Assembly (NCBI GenBank): GCA_039090855.1
Contig: CM077016.1
Location: forward strand, 52,625,936 to 52,689,935
Source: Macrothele yani
Lineage: Eukaryota; Arthropoda; Arachnida; Araneae; Macrothelidae
DNA length: 64,000 bases
Reading direction: 5' to 3'
Made by a program: the position numbers and the translations under genes. Position 1 is the stretch's first letter, and each line of letters begins with the position of its first letter. Below, in pieces: positions 53,822 to 63,533 of the stretch. A model generated the notes under the pieces. It was given only the letters and a program-made list of their open reading frames with translations. It had not been told where the DNA came from and did not search any database.

Positions 53822-54090
53822 ACACCCATACAACATTTTTGTGATGTTCCTGAGGTACTCCGTGCCACTGACCGAACTATTGCAGCTGTCAATAGAAACA
53901 GATCTGCTGACGGCATCCATCGTCTCCAACAAGTATGGACTAAAATTATTCAAATGGCCGGTGATTACATTGAGGGCCAGTGATGTTCCGTTTATGTTTA
54001 AATAAAGCATAATATGTGTCTGATGCCTGTTGCCACTACTTTTCATTCAACCCTTGTGTATAAAAAAATGGCGATGAAATAGCATTTTGC

Positions 54091-54315
54091 GCCGCCCCGG
54101 TGGCGCAGTGGTCTAAGGCGTTGGCCTCTGATCATTCGTCCGTAAGGGGTCCGGGTTCGAATCCCGGTCAGGCATGGGTGTTGTGTTTGTCTTACGGCAC
54201 TGGCTCTCTCCCTTCCCTGGAACCAGTGACCCTAAATTAGGGACGGGCGACTGCTTATAGCCCATTGAGTTGCTCACGGTGGTCGTTAAACCTCCAATCA
54301 AAAAAAAAAAAAAAA
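54091..54315 (+). mobile_element. SINE-1 copy
   Basis: A full-length plus-strand copy with perfect 15-bp TSD GAAATAGCATTTTGC (54076-54090 and 54316-54330). Confidence 0.96.
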
Positions 54316-54398
54316 GAAATAGCATTTTGCATTACAAGTTAAACTGAGTAGTACAATGCAGTTAATACTTAATATTATATTATTAATAGTTCCATTTC

Positions 54399-54616
54399 GC
54401 CACCCCGGTGGCGCAGTGGTCTAAGCGATGGCCTCTGATCATTCGTCCGTAAGGGGTCCGGGTTCGAATCCCGGTGAGGCATGGATGTTGTGTTTGTCTT
54501 ACGGCACTGGCTCTCTCCCTTCCCTGGAACCAGTGGCCCTAAATTAGGGACGGGTAACTGCTTATAGCCCATTGAGTTGCTCACGGTGGTCGTTAAACCT
54601 CCAATCAAAAAAAAAA
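54399..54616 (+). mobile_element. SINE-1 copy
   Basis: A full-length plus-strand copy with perfect 14-bp TSD AATAGTTCCATTTC (54385-54398 and 54617-54630). Confidence 0.96.
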
Positions 54617-54630
54617 AATAGTTCCATTTC

Positions 54631-54861
54631 AATTTATTTCATTAATAAAAATATCTATTCATTTTAAAACAAGGGCGACAGACAGAAAGACAAGAATCGC
54701 CGGATAAGGTGAGTTCAGTAAGCCAATGAAGTTGTTTCTCCCTGAGAAGGTCAGAACTCAAAAAGGTGGGAAATATCTTTGGTTGGTTGGTTGGTGGAGT
54801 TTTATGGCGCAAGGGCCATGTTTGGCCATAGAGCGCCAGACACAAGACAGTCAAAGAAACG
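54631..54861. other. Short GGTT repeat and dyad, no gene
   Basis: (GGTT)n at about 54780-54795, then TTTTATGGCGCAAGGGCCAT and TGGCCATAGAGCGCCA, which can pair. It may be part of another dispersed repeat. Confidence 0.45.
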
Positions 54862-54872
54862 GAGATATCTTT

Positions 54873-55022
54873 TTTTTTTTTTTTTGTTGGAGGTTTAACG
54901 ACCACCGTGAGCAACTCAATGGGCTATAAGCAGTCGCCCGTCCCTAATTTAGGGTCACTGGTTCCAGGGAAGGGAGAGAGCCAGTGCCGTAAGACAAACA
55001 CAACATCCATGCCTCACCGGGA
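54873..55022 (-). mobile_element. SINE-1, 5'-truncated
   Basis: Minus-strand tail and body only, ending at CTCACCGGGAT, with TSD GGAGATATCTT on both sides (54862-54872 and 55023-55033). The TSD shows that it inserted already truncated. Confidence 0.93.
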
Positions 55023-55159
55023 TGGAGATATCTTTAACCGAACTCGCTGACAGCCGGAAGTGAGAAAGGGTGGGAGGCAGATGCTGGAGTCAATAGTTTT
55101 TACAAGACATTTTAAAAAATTTGAGGGTGACAGAGGAGAAGAGCGAACTGGTTACACAA

Positions 55160-55255
55160 TATATTCCACACCTTGTAGCCCTAATCGGATTATTTCTTCT
55201 AAATTCGAGCAAGAATGTCTACATTTTCAGAAATTTTGGCATAATTTAGATAGTA
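55160..55255 (+). pseudogene. hAT transposase relic, first piece
   Basis: A frame reading ISSKFEQECLHFQKFWHNLD, which resembles the stretch upstream of the dimerisation domain in hAT transposases of the DUF4371 type. It runs into the end of a TA-flanked element at 55256. On removing that element and the later mariner, the frame leads through DSSVPLADMLQ (57261-57306) toward the clear hAT C-terminus at 63246. One frame shift remains at the second join. This piece alone would be weak evidence; the order of pieces supports it. Confidence 0.5.
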
Positions 55256-55486
55256 ACGGGTGATCCAAAAGTCTTGCACATTTTGAAAACGTAATAACTT
55301 GCGGAGTTTTGAGAGTAGGGCAACGCGGTTTGCGTAGAAATTATCAGAATGACATCGAGTTTTTTATGAAATCACATAAATTTTTTCTCATTTTACTTAA
55401 ATTTCCATCGCCAGATGGCGCCATAGGCGAACAGGTCTGAGATAGTGGGTATATAAGCAGCAGCTGGGAAGCAACCACAAGTCACA

Positions 55487-55909
55487 TAAGCCGCGAATGG
55501 CTTAGTGGTTAGCAGTTCATACTACCAATGCAAGGTCCTCAGGTTCGATCCTGGGCTGATCTTGCGGAGGTGGTGTGATTTGCTAACAATCGCTGAATAT
55601 TCGCCGTGCATCGGACGAGCACGTTAAGTGACGGCCCTCAGGCTGGACCCACTGGTTAAATGGGTATCCTTTCCTATGCCCTCCTGAAATTCTCTCACCC
55701 CTCTATGTGGAACATCGTACTTGTACGGTGACGCCATCTACTGTACTCTAATCTCACTACAAACTGTTCAGTCAAAGTCGCTAGACTTTCCCTCATTCCT
55801 TCCGTTTCTGCCCAAAAAGCGAACACCCTGTAGGTGGCTGGGACCTAAACTCTACTCACTGTGGATGGAAGTCCTACAAGAAAGTGACTCATACTTGCTT
55901 GACTGACTA
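55487..55909 (+). mobile_element. SINE-2 copy, full length
   Basis: A 423-bp tRNA-derived SINE: A box TGGCTTAGTGG, B box GGTTCGATCCTGG, body GTGCATCGGACGAGCACGTT, tail of TTGACTGA-like repeats. Perfect 15-bp TSD CAACCACAAGTCACA (55472-55486 and 55910-55924). Confidence 0.93.
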
Positions 55910-55939
55910 CAACCACAAGTCACAGCGGTCCGTGTCAGT

Positions 55940-57052
55940 ATGCTGTCATTACCGGACAAAGCGCTCCTGGTGAAATTGTTTTATTGCAACACTGAATGTG
56001 CGAGTGCTGCGTTGAGAGCCTACCGGTCACTGAAAGGTGATTGCAGTGGGAAAGGACCGATGGAAAGTGCTGCGCTGCGGCGAATGGTTAAAAAATTCGA
56101 GGAAACGGGATCTTTGGCAGCACGCCCACGAAGCGGTAGACCACGAACACGTGCTGCTGCAGCAGAGACGATTACGCAAGAAATGGATGTGATTGCAATG
56201 TCATCCACACATGGCGACTCCAGTGCTCGCCACGTTTCTCGGCAAACAGGCATTCCATACGGGACTCTATGGCGAACACTTCGACGGATTCTGTGCAGAT
56301 ACTCGTACAAACTGCAACGGCATCACGAACTGCAAGCTGGCGATTACGTGCAGCGTAAGGAGTTCGCAGCATGGTTTTTTCGACAAATGGATGTCGACGA
56401 GAATTGGCTGATGAGCGTTTTATGGACTGATGAGGCACACTTTTCCCTAAACGGAGCGGTAAACACGCACAACTTCCGCATCTGGGCCACGGAACATCCC
56501 CGAGCAGTCGTTGAAGCGCCACTTCATCAGCCGAAAGTGACAGTGTGCTGTGGATTCACGGCTTCCTTCATTATCGGTCCTTTTTTTTCTGTTTGAAGAG
56601 GTCAGCGACACCTCCTTCGAAATCGTTTCAGTGACAGGTGCACGTTATGCGAACATGTTACGAACGTACGCTATCCCTAGCTTGCAAGAGCGGGATGCAG
56701 TGAATCTGTGCACATTTATGCAGGAGAGCACCCACCCCACATCGCACGTTCCGTTAAGCAACTGCTGCAAGAAACGTTTGCCGCAAATCGTGTGTTGAGA
56801 CGACACTTTCCGAAGGCCTGGCCTCCTCGGTCACCAGATCTGACACCCTGCGCTTTCTGGCTCTGGGGTTACCTAAAATCACAAGTGTACAGATGTCGTC
56901 CCAATTCATTGGCCATGCTGAAAAATGCCATGCGACACCATGTGGCAGCTATACCACCGGACATGCCCTTCAGTGCCGTCCATGGTGTTTTCTCTCGTCT
57001 GCAGGCAGTGCTGGAACAGGACGGCCATCACATTGAACGCCTAGTAGAATGA
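55940..57052 (+). pseudogene. DUF4817-type transposase, two frameshifts
   Basis: A Tc1/mariner-related transposase whose N-terminal helix-turn-helix has the DUF4817 look. It starts MLSLPDKALLVKLFY; DNA-binding blocks are AALRAYRSLKG and MVKKFEETGSLAARPRSGRP. The first catalytic Asp is in VLWTDEAHFSLNGAVN, then IWATEHPRAVVE and KVTVCCGF. A T-run slip near 56588 shifts the frame, another lies near 56715, then GEHPPHIARSVKQLL (second Asp replaced or lost beside the shift) and WPPRSPDLTPCAFWLWG, where Ala stands at the usual third acidic site. The end is HHIERLVE. Start chosen at the Met opening the conserved block. Inactive. Confidence 0.88.
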
Positions 57053-57472
57053 GGTGTCTATTTTTCTCGACATTTCCAACCTGTGGTTGCTGCGCCATCT
57101 CGCGATGAAAAATATAAGTAAAATAAGTAAAAATATATGTGATTTCATAAAAAACCCCGATGTTATTCTGATCATTTCTACGCAAACGCGTTGCCCTACT
57201 CTCAAAACTCCGCGAGTTATTACGTTTTCAAAATGTGCAAGACTTTTGGATAACCCGGTATAGGTCGATGACAGATTCAAGTGTTCCTCTCGCAGATATG
57301 TTGCAATACGACGCTTGTTCAATAAGTAGTACCTCAGCGCAAGTGTCTTGCGCATTATTTGTTGTTGCCTAGCAACCAGTCAGACGGCAAACGATTCTTT
57401 GTGCCATTAGCTTCCTTTTACTGCGTAACAAAACCCCATGCATCTATTTCTTCGCATTTAATTGTGTTTAAA

Positions 57473-57591
57473 ATGGATGATTCTTTTTCAACTGTGTCAA
57501 CGGGTGTCAAGCAGTGATTAACTCATGAAAATGCTCCTCGCGAAGAAATTCACGCTAGATTAGTTGCAATCTATGGTTCTGAAACTCTGTA
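57473..57591 (+). pseudogene. mariner D transposase, N-terminal piece
   Basis: Starts MDDSFSTVSTGVKQ, meets a stop, then ENAPREEIHARLVAIYGSET, the first DNA-binding helices of a mariner transposase. It is cut by the hAT-like insertion and resumes at about 60430 with NKHCSSLGKEIKEQWRN. Confidence 0.8.
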
Positions 57592-58094
57592 CAGTGGCGG
57601 ATTCAGCCGGGGGGGACTGGGGCGATACCCCCACCCCTCAACCCTAACAAAGTTTTTACGTTTAAAGTAGCGAAGACCGCAAAAGATTAACTTTGCATAT
57701 TTTGTTTTCAGTTTTTCTAAAAAAAATTAACAATTAAACTTAGTACGGAAGATTTAAAATACTTATTACATTGATTTAGCTTCAGTAAAAAAAGAAAGAG
57801 AAGGGAATAGAATAAAGAGAGAGAGAGAGAGAGAGAGAGCCCAAAAGGTAAAGGGAAAACAGAGACAGCGAGGGTAAAAAGCATGGGGATATTCTTTGTT
57901 AGTTCTTTGCTATTGTCATATTGTCTAATATCTGTAACGTCTCGAAACAGGGTAAGGCAGAGCTTGGTACTGAAAGCAGAGTAGGTGGGAGAAACTGTGC
58001 ATAACAATCTGATCTACGTACGTATCTTAATTGGGTCATAAAGAAAATTCGTAAAAATGTCCCCACCGCTTCCTCCCACATGGTCTTTTAAGGA

Positions 58095-58125
<31 letters not shown>

Positions 58126-58254
58126 TCTGCTCCATCACGGGCGCTTCCCGTTGTTCCACCCACTCCGAATTCAATCTCCGCTTCCATGGGGTGGGTTGGG
58201 AGGAGGGAAGCAGCTTGGCTAATACGGGGTAATTTTTGGCATACGGGGTAATTT

Positions 58255-60330
58255 TTGGCATATAAATGTACAAAATGTATTGACATAACCAACCTTAAAA
58301 AACACCATAATACCTTCAAATTGGAACTGAAAAACAGATTCTCTGCTTTAGAAGGCCTAACATCGGAAGAAGTGGATATTTCTGAAGTTAACAGAAAAGT
58401 AACCAAAGCTCTTATGGAAACAGCAACAAAATTAGCTGGGTCTAAGAACAAATTGCATGTGAACAAATTATCAGGAAAAACCAAAATGTTGATGCAAAAC
58501 AGAAGAGTGATGAGGACAACTAAAGAAGATGTGACTTCCAAAGTGGAATATATAGAGCTATGCAAGACAGTACGAAAAAGTATCACTGAAGACGTAAGGA
58601 AATTCAACTGTGAACTAGTAAGGAAAGCAATTGAAAACAACCAAAGCCTAAAGGTAGCAAAGGGACATCTCAGTAAGTGGAAAAAACAGATTATGGCACT
58701 GAGAAAAGAAGATGGTTCTGTAACAAGAAATAGAGGTGAAATTTTGACAAGAGTGAAAGATTTCTACTCCAAATTATATGAAAGGGATGATACATGTACT
58801 CCAGACATCATGAAAGGTACCAGTACCAGAGTTCCTCCAGTCCTTCCAGCAGAAGTTGCACATGCAATCAAGAACATGAAGCGGGGAAAAGCTCCAGGAG
58901 AAGATGGAATTACTGTAGACATCATACAAGAAGCAAGTGGAGAAATCGAAACAGTACTCGCCCAAATTTTCACTCGATGCCTTAATGAAGGGAAAATTCC
59001 TGAGGATTGGAACAACGCTACAATGATCTTGCTACATAAAAAAGGTGACATTGAGGATCTCAGGAACTACAGACCTATCAGCCTCATATCAGTGGTTTAT
59101 AAAATCTTCACTAAAGTTCTTTCACACCGCTTGAAGGTGACACTGGACATGGCTCAACCGAGAGAACAAGCTGGATTCAGGAGTAGCTACAGCACAATAG
59201 ATCATATCCACGTACTGAGAGAACTAATTGAAAGAGCGAGGGAATATGAGCTTCCATTGTGCATGGCTTTTATCGATTATGAAAAAGCCTTTGATTCGGT
59301 GAAACCATCAGCAGTTGCAATGGCTCTGAAATCCTGCGGTATTGAAGATGCATACATTAATATTATTAATAACATCTATGAAAATGCAAGTGCAAAGATT
59401 CGGCTGTTTGAAAATACAACACACATAAAAATTGGAAAAGGAGTGAGACAAGGTGACACCATATCTCCGAAGCTCTTTAATGCCACATTGGAAAATGTCT
59501 TTCAATCACTGAACTGGGAAAACAAAGGGATAAAGATTAATGGAGATTATCTAACCCACCTTCGTTTTGCTGATGACATAGTCATTTTTGCAACTACCCC
59601 ATCAGAGCTACAGAGTATGATCCAGGAACTTGCTGACAAGAGTAAAGAAGTGGGATTAAAAATGAACTTTCAGAAGACAAAAGTGATGTACAATGCTTTT
59701 ACAAGAAATGAAGATTTATCGATTGATGGAGAAAAGCTAGAGATAACAGACACGTACGTTTATCTTGGACAGCAGATATCAAGTGAGGGTCACATTGGTG
59801 AAGAAATTAATCGGCGTACAAAACTTGCCTGGAGAGCTTTTGGAAGAAACAGCATAATTTTCAAGAGCAATATGCCATTATGTCTTAAAAGAAAAGTGTT
59901 TGATCAATGCATCCTTCCAGTGCTTACGTATGGTGCAGAGACGTGGACCTTAGCTAAAAGAGACATACAAAGGCTGCAGACAACTCAAAGTAGCATGGAG
60001 AGGTGCATGCTTGGTGTAACCAGGAGAGATAAGAAGAGGAACACGTGGATCCGAAAAATGACAAGAGTGGAAGACATCATGATCAGAGTTAAATCCCTGA
60101 AATTGCAATGGGCTGGACATACTGCCAGAAGAACAGACCATCGATGGACAGCTGAAATTTTAGATTGGATTCCAAGGGACAGGAAAAGACCCAGAAGAAG
60201 ACCACATGGAAGATGGGTGGATGAAATTCGAAAGTACGCGGGAGTGACATGGAGGAGACTGGCACAAGACAGACCGTTGTGGAGGAAACTTGGGGAGACC
60301 TTCGTCCAGCAGTGGATTGATAATGGTTGA
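58255..60330 (+). CDS. RTE reverse transcriptase, intact long frame (copy 3)
   Basis: A 691-codon uninterrupted frame covering the linker, RT and C-terminal region of an RTE protein. The first eight codons come from flanking DNA. Blocks: KAPGEDGITVDII, NYRPISLISVVYKIF, AFIDYEKAFDSV (Asp), GVRQGDTISPKLFN, HLRFADDIVIFA (catalytic FADD) and a C-terminal HTARRTDHRWTAEILDW. All RT catalytic residues look intact. Without the endonuclease and 5' end it should be a dead-on-arrival copy, though the protein could in theory fold as an RT. It differs from copies 1 and 2 at few codons, so the family was active recently. Confidence 0.9.
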   Translation: MAYKCTKCIDITNLKKHHNTFKLELKNRFSALEGLTSEEVDISEVNRKVTKALMETATKLAGSKNKLHVNKLSGKTKMLMQNRRVMRTTKEDVTSKVEYIELCKTVRKSITEDVRKFNCELVRKAIENNQSLKVAKGHLSKWKKQIMALRKEDGSVTRNRGEILTRVKDFYSKLYERDDTCTPDIMKGTSTRVPPVLPAEVAHAIKNMKRGKAPGEDGITVDIIQEASGEIETVLAQIFTRCLNEGKIPEDWNNATMILLHKKGDIEDLRNYRPISLISVVYKIFTKVLSHRLKVTLDMAQPREQAGFRSSYSTIDHIHVLRELIERAREYELPLCMAFIDYEKAFDSVKPSAVAMALKSCGIEDAYINIINNIYENASAKIRLFENTTHIKIGKGVRQGDTISPKLFNATLENVFQSLNWENKGIKINGDYLTHLRFADDIVIFATTPSELQSMIQELADKSKEVGLKMNFQKTKVMYNAFTRNEDLSIDGEKLEITDTYVYLGQQISSEGHIGEEINRRTKLAWRAFGRNSIIFKSNMPLCLKRKVFDQCILPVLTYGAETWTLAKRDIQRLQTTQSSMERCMLGVTRRDKKRNTWIRKMTRVEDIMIRVKSLKLQWAGHTARRTDHRWTAEILDWIPRDRKRPRRRPHGRWVDEIRKYAGVTWRRLAQDRPLWRKLGETFVQQWIDNG

Positions 60331-60343
60331 CAATGATGATGAT
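58271..60343 (+). mobile_element. RTE retrotransposon copy 3, 5'-truncated
   Basis: Homology to copy 2 begins at CAAAATGTATTGACATAACC and runs to the ATGATGATGAT tail. The endonuclease is missing. It sits within the hAT-like insertion. Confidence 0.9.
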
Positions 60344-60429
60344 ATATATATAAACATTCCATAAAGGCTTCTGCCCCCTTTTGTACCCCCTAGAGTAAAC
60401 TTCTGGATCCCCCCCCCCCTGAGTCTGGA

Positions 60430-61660
60430 AATAAGCACTGTTCGTCGTTGGGTAAGGAAATCAAAGAGCAGTGGAGGAATGTTGGCCGTAAAGTATCAGC
60501 CGCGGAGCAGGTAAGTTGAACATTAGCTTTGGTAGTTTCAATGACATTGTTAACATTTTAAGATGCAACGAAGTGTCTGCTCGTTGGGTACCGCGTCACC
60601 TAACGACTGAAATGAAGAAATCAGGACTTGAAACATGCCAACACGCGTTTGCTCGCTATAAAAAATATGGAAGTGATTTTGTCCAAAGCACTGTGATTGG
60701 TGATGAGAATTGGATTCAAATTTCTGCCGGTAAGTGCTCACTGTGTTCTGGTACTACAGAGGCATTATTCATCAAGAGTACATGGTCAAAAGAACGACTA
60801 TTAACTTTGAGAGCTACAAGCATACCTTAAAAAAACTTAAAGCATAGAATAAACCACTTCCATGTGGGAAAACAGCCAATGTTTCTACAACACAACAACG
60901 CCAAACCCCACGCCAGTGCTTTCACTTTAGAGGTCATACAACAAATCGGGTTTGAAGTTTTTGAACACCCTACCTACCGGCACAGATTTGGCGCCGTCCG
61001 ACTTCTGGTTGATTTCTGCTCTCAAAAGGCATCTGAAACGAATTCGGGTCACCTGTGACGAAAATGTTCAAGCCGCTACGAGGAGTTCCGAAAACAACTT
61101 CAAGATTTTTGCAGAGATGGGTTTCAAGAGACATCTGAAAGGAATTCAGGTCACCTGTGACGAAGAAAGATGTTCAAGCCGCTACGAGGAAATGGTTCCG
61201 AAAACAACCTCAAGATTTTTATAGAGATGGGTTTTAAGATACATCTGAAAGGAATTCAGTTCACCTGCGACAAAGATGTTCAAGCCACTACGAGGAAATG
61301 GTTCCGAAAACAACCTCAGGATTTTTGCTGAGACGGGTTTCAAGAGACATCTGAAAGGAATTCAGGTCACCTGTGACGAAGTTGTTCAAGCCGCTACGAG
61401 GAAATGGTTCCGAAAACAACCTCAAGATTTTTATAGAGACGGGTTTCAAGAGACATCTGAAAGGAATTCAGGTCACCTGTGACGAAGTTGTTCAAGCCGC
61501 TACGAGGAAATGGTTCCGAAAACAACCTCAAGATTTTTATAGAGACGGGTTTCAAGAGACATCTGAAAGGAATTCAGGTCACCTGTGACGAAGATGTTCA
61601 AGCCGCTACAAGGAAATGGTTCCGAAAACAACATGAATATTTTTACAGAGACGGTTTAAA
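60430..61660 (+). pseudogene. mariner D transposase, catalytic part
   Basis: Blocks in order: VSARWVPRHLTTEMKKSGLE, TVIGDENWIQ with the first Asp, MFLQHNNAKPHASAFTLEVI, where Asn replaces the second Asp, and LAPSDFWLISALKRHLKRIR with the third Asp (DD34D pattern). The next part, with VTCDENVQAATR and a KWFRKQ block, is repeated five more times in tandem. The true end, RWLNCIEREEDYVEK, lies beyond the Tc1 insertion at about 63078-63129. Several frameshifts. Inactive. Confidence 0.87.
61022..61660 (+). repeat. Tandem repeat, 106-bp unit, from transposase codons
   Basis: Six units, each with AGACATCTGAAAGGAATTCA, GTCACCTGTGACGAAG, TTCAAGCCGCTACGAGG and GGTTCCGAAAACAACCTCAA. The unit is a piece of the mariner D C-terminal coding region. 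Units 4-6 are almost identical. 106 is not a multiple of three, so the frame changes in each unit. Confidence 0.93.
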
Positions 61661-61663
61661 ATA

Positions 61664-63070
61664 CACTGCCCGACAGAGAAAATGCGACGCCATGAAGGAA
61701 TGCTCGAAAATAGACCAAACTGCACACACAGATAGCCAAGTAGGTCCTGAACAAATAATTTAATTGCCACATATAGACTAGGCTCCAGTGGCTGAATATA
61801 CAGGATGAACAATAAGGAATGGGACCCTCATTTTGGGCGATACAGCGTTGAATCTGACGTGGCATCAAGGTAATGATAGTCCGAATAGAGTCCTGTGGTA
61901 TAGTGGCCCATGTGGTGTTGATCCGAGTCCACAGCTCATCTTCATTTTGCGATGGTGGGAGGGTACTCAACCGAAGTCCAATCGTGTACCACAAATGCTC
62001 GACGGGCGAGAGGTCAAGGGATCGTGCTGGCCACGGAAGCATCCGCACACCGTGTAAAGCATTCAGGCTGCTCCGAGCGGTATGCGGCCAGGCGTTGTCC
62101 TGTTAAAAAACGGCGTTTAGGATGCACTGCAGACACGGTAGTGCCTCGGGCCAAGCACCTCGTCAACATAGCGGCGTGCCGTCAATGTGACCGTAATGCG
62201 TATCAGAGGTGAGCGGCTGTTGGCGCTGATAGCACCCCACACCATGATTCTACGTTGCCGGGCCGTGTGGCGTTCCACAATGGCGGAGGAATCCGTCCGT
62301 TGGCCACGTCGTCTCCCAACTTTTACACGGCGATCATCCGTGGTGAGACAGAACCGCGATTTGTTGCTGAACACCACACTGTTTCATTTGGCACCCCACG
62401 CAGCTTTGAAGTGACACCACGCCAAGCGGTGACGACGATGGCTAACTGTTAAGGGTAGCCTTCGCAACGGACGGTTGGACAGCAAACCAGACGCAGCCTA
62501 TCGGCGTGACACTGTCCGCGTCCATATCGGAGCCTCCAAGCTTCCCCGTACACTCCGCAAAATGTCGCCCGTTGTGTCCTGTGGGTCCGCTACGGCATGA
62601 CGTCGAATGCGACGATCGGTGCGCTCGGAGGTCCGTCCCCCTGCTCCGGTCCCCCTACGACGTTGCACTGGGACCACTGTCTCCAAATGCGATCGACGGT
62701 TGTGGCATCACGTTGCGTTTCTTCCCCAATGCGACGTAAGGACCATCCGGCTGTACGAAGGCCTACAATGACACCTCTAGTGAACTCATCCGTTTGACGA
62801 AATCGTGTACGAAGTCGTCTTAACGGCATTGGCACCCCTTGTTCATTCTCCAGACACGGTTACAGCAAAACCACGCACTTCTCGCAGCCGTGACGACGTC
62901 TCGACTGATGGCCTCAGGTGCTGGTTGGCCGCTTGTAGCCCGCGCGCTATTCGTGCGATTGGCCTGCAAATGCAATCATTTGCATAACTTGTACATGTGC
63001 ACCCACCCTGCAATTCGCATGGCGCTGCGTTCACGTCTTCGTGGTGTGGCAGTTTCTCTGTCAGGCAGTG
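61664..63070 (-). mobile_element. Tc1-type element, 1.4 kb
   Basis: The TIRs CACTGCCCGACAGAGAAAAT (left) and the complement CACTGCCTGACAGAGAAACT (right) are flanked by TA (61662-61663 and 63071-63072). It lies in the 3' coding end of mariner D. Confidence 0.92.
61690..62835 (-). pseudogene. Tc1-type transposase, broken
   Basis: A minus-strand relic. The N-terminal frame (62590-62835) starts MPMPLRRLRTRFRQTDEFTR with helix-turn-helix TAGWSLRRIGEETQRDATTV. After a shift, MVFSNKSRFCLTTDD (62117-62377) covers the first catalytic site, with Asn in place of the usual Asp, followed by RIMVWGAISANSRSPL. The second Asp region is shifted. LPWPARSLDLSPVEHLWYTI (61656-62048) holds the Glu site. Several frameshifts; inactive. 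Start chosen at the Met opening the conserved N-terminus. Confidence 0.88.
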
Positions 63071-63245
63071 TACTTGTTAAACGTTGGCTTAACTGTATCG
63101 AGCGTGAGGAAGACTACGTAGAAAAATAAAATATGTAAATTAAAGTAGAAATTCTGAGCTTTGTTCTTGTTTTGTTTCAATTTAATACCATGCCATCTGG
63201 CTTGTATATAAATACGGAGGTATTACTTTCTGAACACCCACTGTA

Positions 63246-63533
63246 TTATTTATTAGGGAAAAAAAGATCGATTCGGCTTTTCCAAATATTGATGTTCTAC
63301 GAATTTACTTTCGCAAACCTATCAGTAATGCCTCTGGAGAACGATGTTTTTCTCTTTTGTTAACTTCCCATAAATATTTGAGGACATCTAGTTCTCAGGA
63401 AAGAATGAATGCATCTGCAGTTTTTTCACTTAACTCAAGCATTTTACCAACATCGATATTCGATGATATACTGGAAGCTTTTGCCACAAAGAAATCGAGA
63501 GAAAAATCTTTTAGTTGTAAGGAATTTTACTAA
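63246..63533 (+). pseudogene. hAT transposase C-terminal dimerisation domain
   Basis: A plus-strand frame with no internal stop from about 63246 to TAA at 63533. It reads KKIDSAFPNIDVLRIYFRKP, ISNASGERCFSLL, KYLRTSSSQERMNASAV and FDDILEAFATKKSREKSF. This is the C-terminal dimerisation domain of hAT transposases, as in the DUF4371/ZMYM-like group (family pattern P-SNAS-ER-FS, then YLRS-MSQERL). The upstream part of the gene is displaced to 55160-55255 and 57261-57306 by two nested insertions. It has no Met of its own, and no terminal repeat was found downstream. Confidence 0.85.

Larger units (their letters stand above)
52340..53995 (+). pseudogene. mariner C transposase, catalytic part
   Basis: The continuation after the SINE cluster. 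In order: GTPAHPILQEKVQLV, a decayed helix set, VAKLNLNRYPSESDAFLRRI, IAMDETWARAYDNQMN with the first Asp, VKVMLIVAYDMDGVILHNVF, then (beyond the MITE) VLIHDDARCHVAQTVQELL with the second Asp and YSLDTSPYGFDLFPKFKTPI, where Tyr stands at the site of the usual third Asp. Beyond a SINE it ends IIQMAGDYIEGQ. It is frameshifted, split and inactive. Confidence 0.88.
51014..54058 (+). mobile_element. mariner C, split by five or more insertions
   Basis: The TIRs share GGTTGAATGAAAAGTAGT (left) with its complement at the right, and TA flanks both ends (51012-51013 and 54059-54060). Inside are SINE-1 copies at 51391, 51680, 52197, 52421 and 53602 and a hAT-like MITE at 53106. Without them the element would be about 1.3 kb plus an unassigned piece near 52090-52190. 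Confidence 0.9.
55256..57258 (+). mobile_element. DUF4817-type DNA transposon, about 185-bp TIRs
   Basis: Long inverted termini (about 55256-55440 and 57075-57258) share GATCCAAAAGTCTTGCACAT-like starts and run through TGCGTAGAAAT-ATCAGAAT. TA flanks both ends (55254-55255 and 57259-57260). A SINE-2 lies between the left TIR and the gene. Confidence 0.88.
57592..60421. mobile_element. Probable hAT-like insertion in mariner D
   Basis: Begins CAGTGGCGGATTCAGCCGGG and ends near CTTCTGGATCC plus a C run, as in hAT elements with CAGTGGCGGATCCAG-type ends. The flanks ACTCTGTA and AGTCTGGA could be an 8-bp TSD with two mismatches. No transposase is seen inside, only RTE copy 3. An (AG)n run lies at about 57818-57839. 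Confidence 0.5.
57309..63243 (+). mobile_element. mariner D, split by two DNA transposons
   Basis: The left TIR has GTTCAATAAGTAGTACCTC, and the right TIR's complement is GTTCAGAAAGTAATACCTC. TA lies at both ends (57307-57308 and 63244-63245). Inserted in it are a hAT-like element (57592-60421, containing RTE copy 3) and a Tc1 element (61664-63070). Confidence 0.88.

Noticed and set aside
54399..54616. Recurring reading frame like GLTTTVSNSMGYKQSPVPNL in dozens of places
   Set aside because: It is the antisense translation of SINE-1. It appears wherever a SINE does and has no independent coding evidence.
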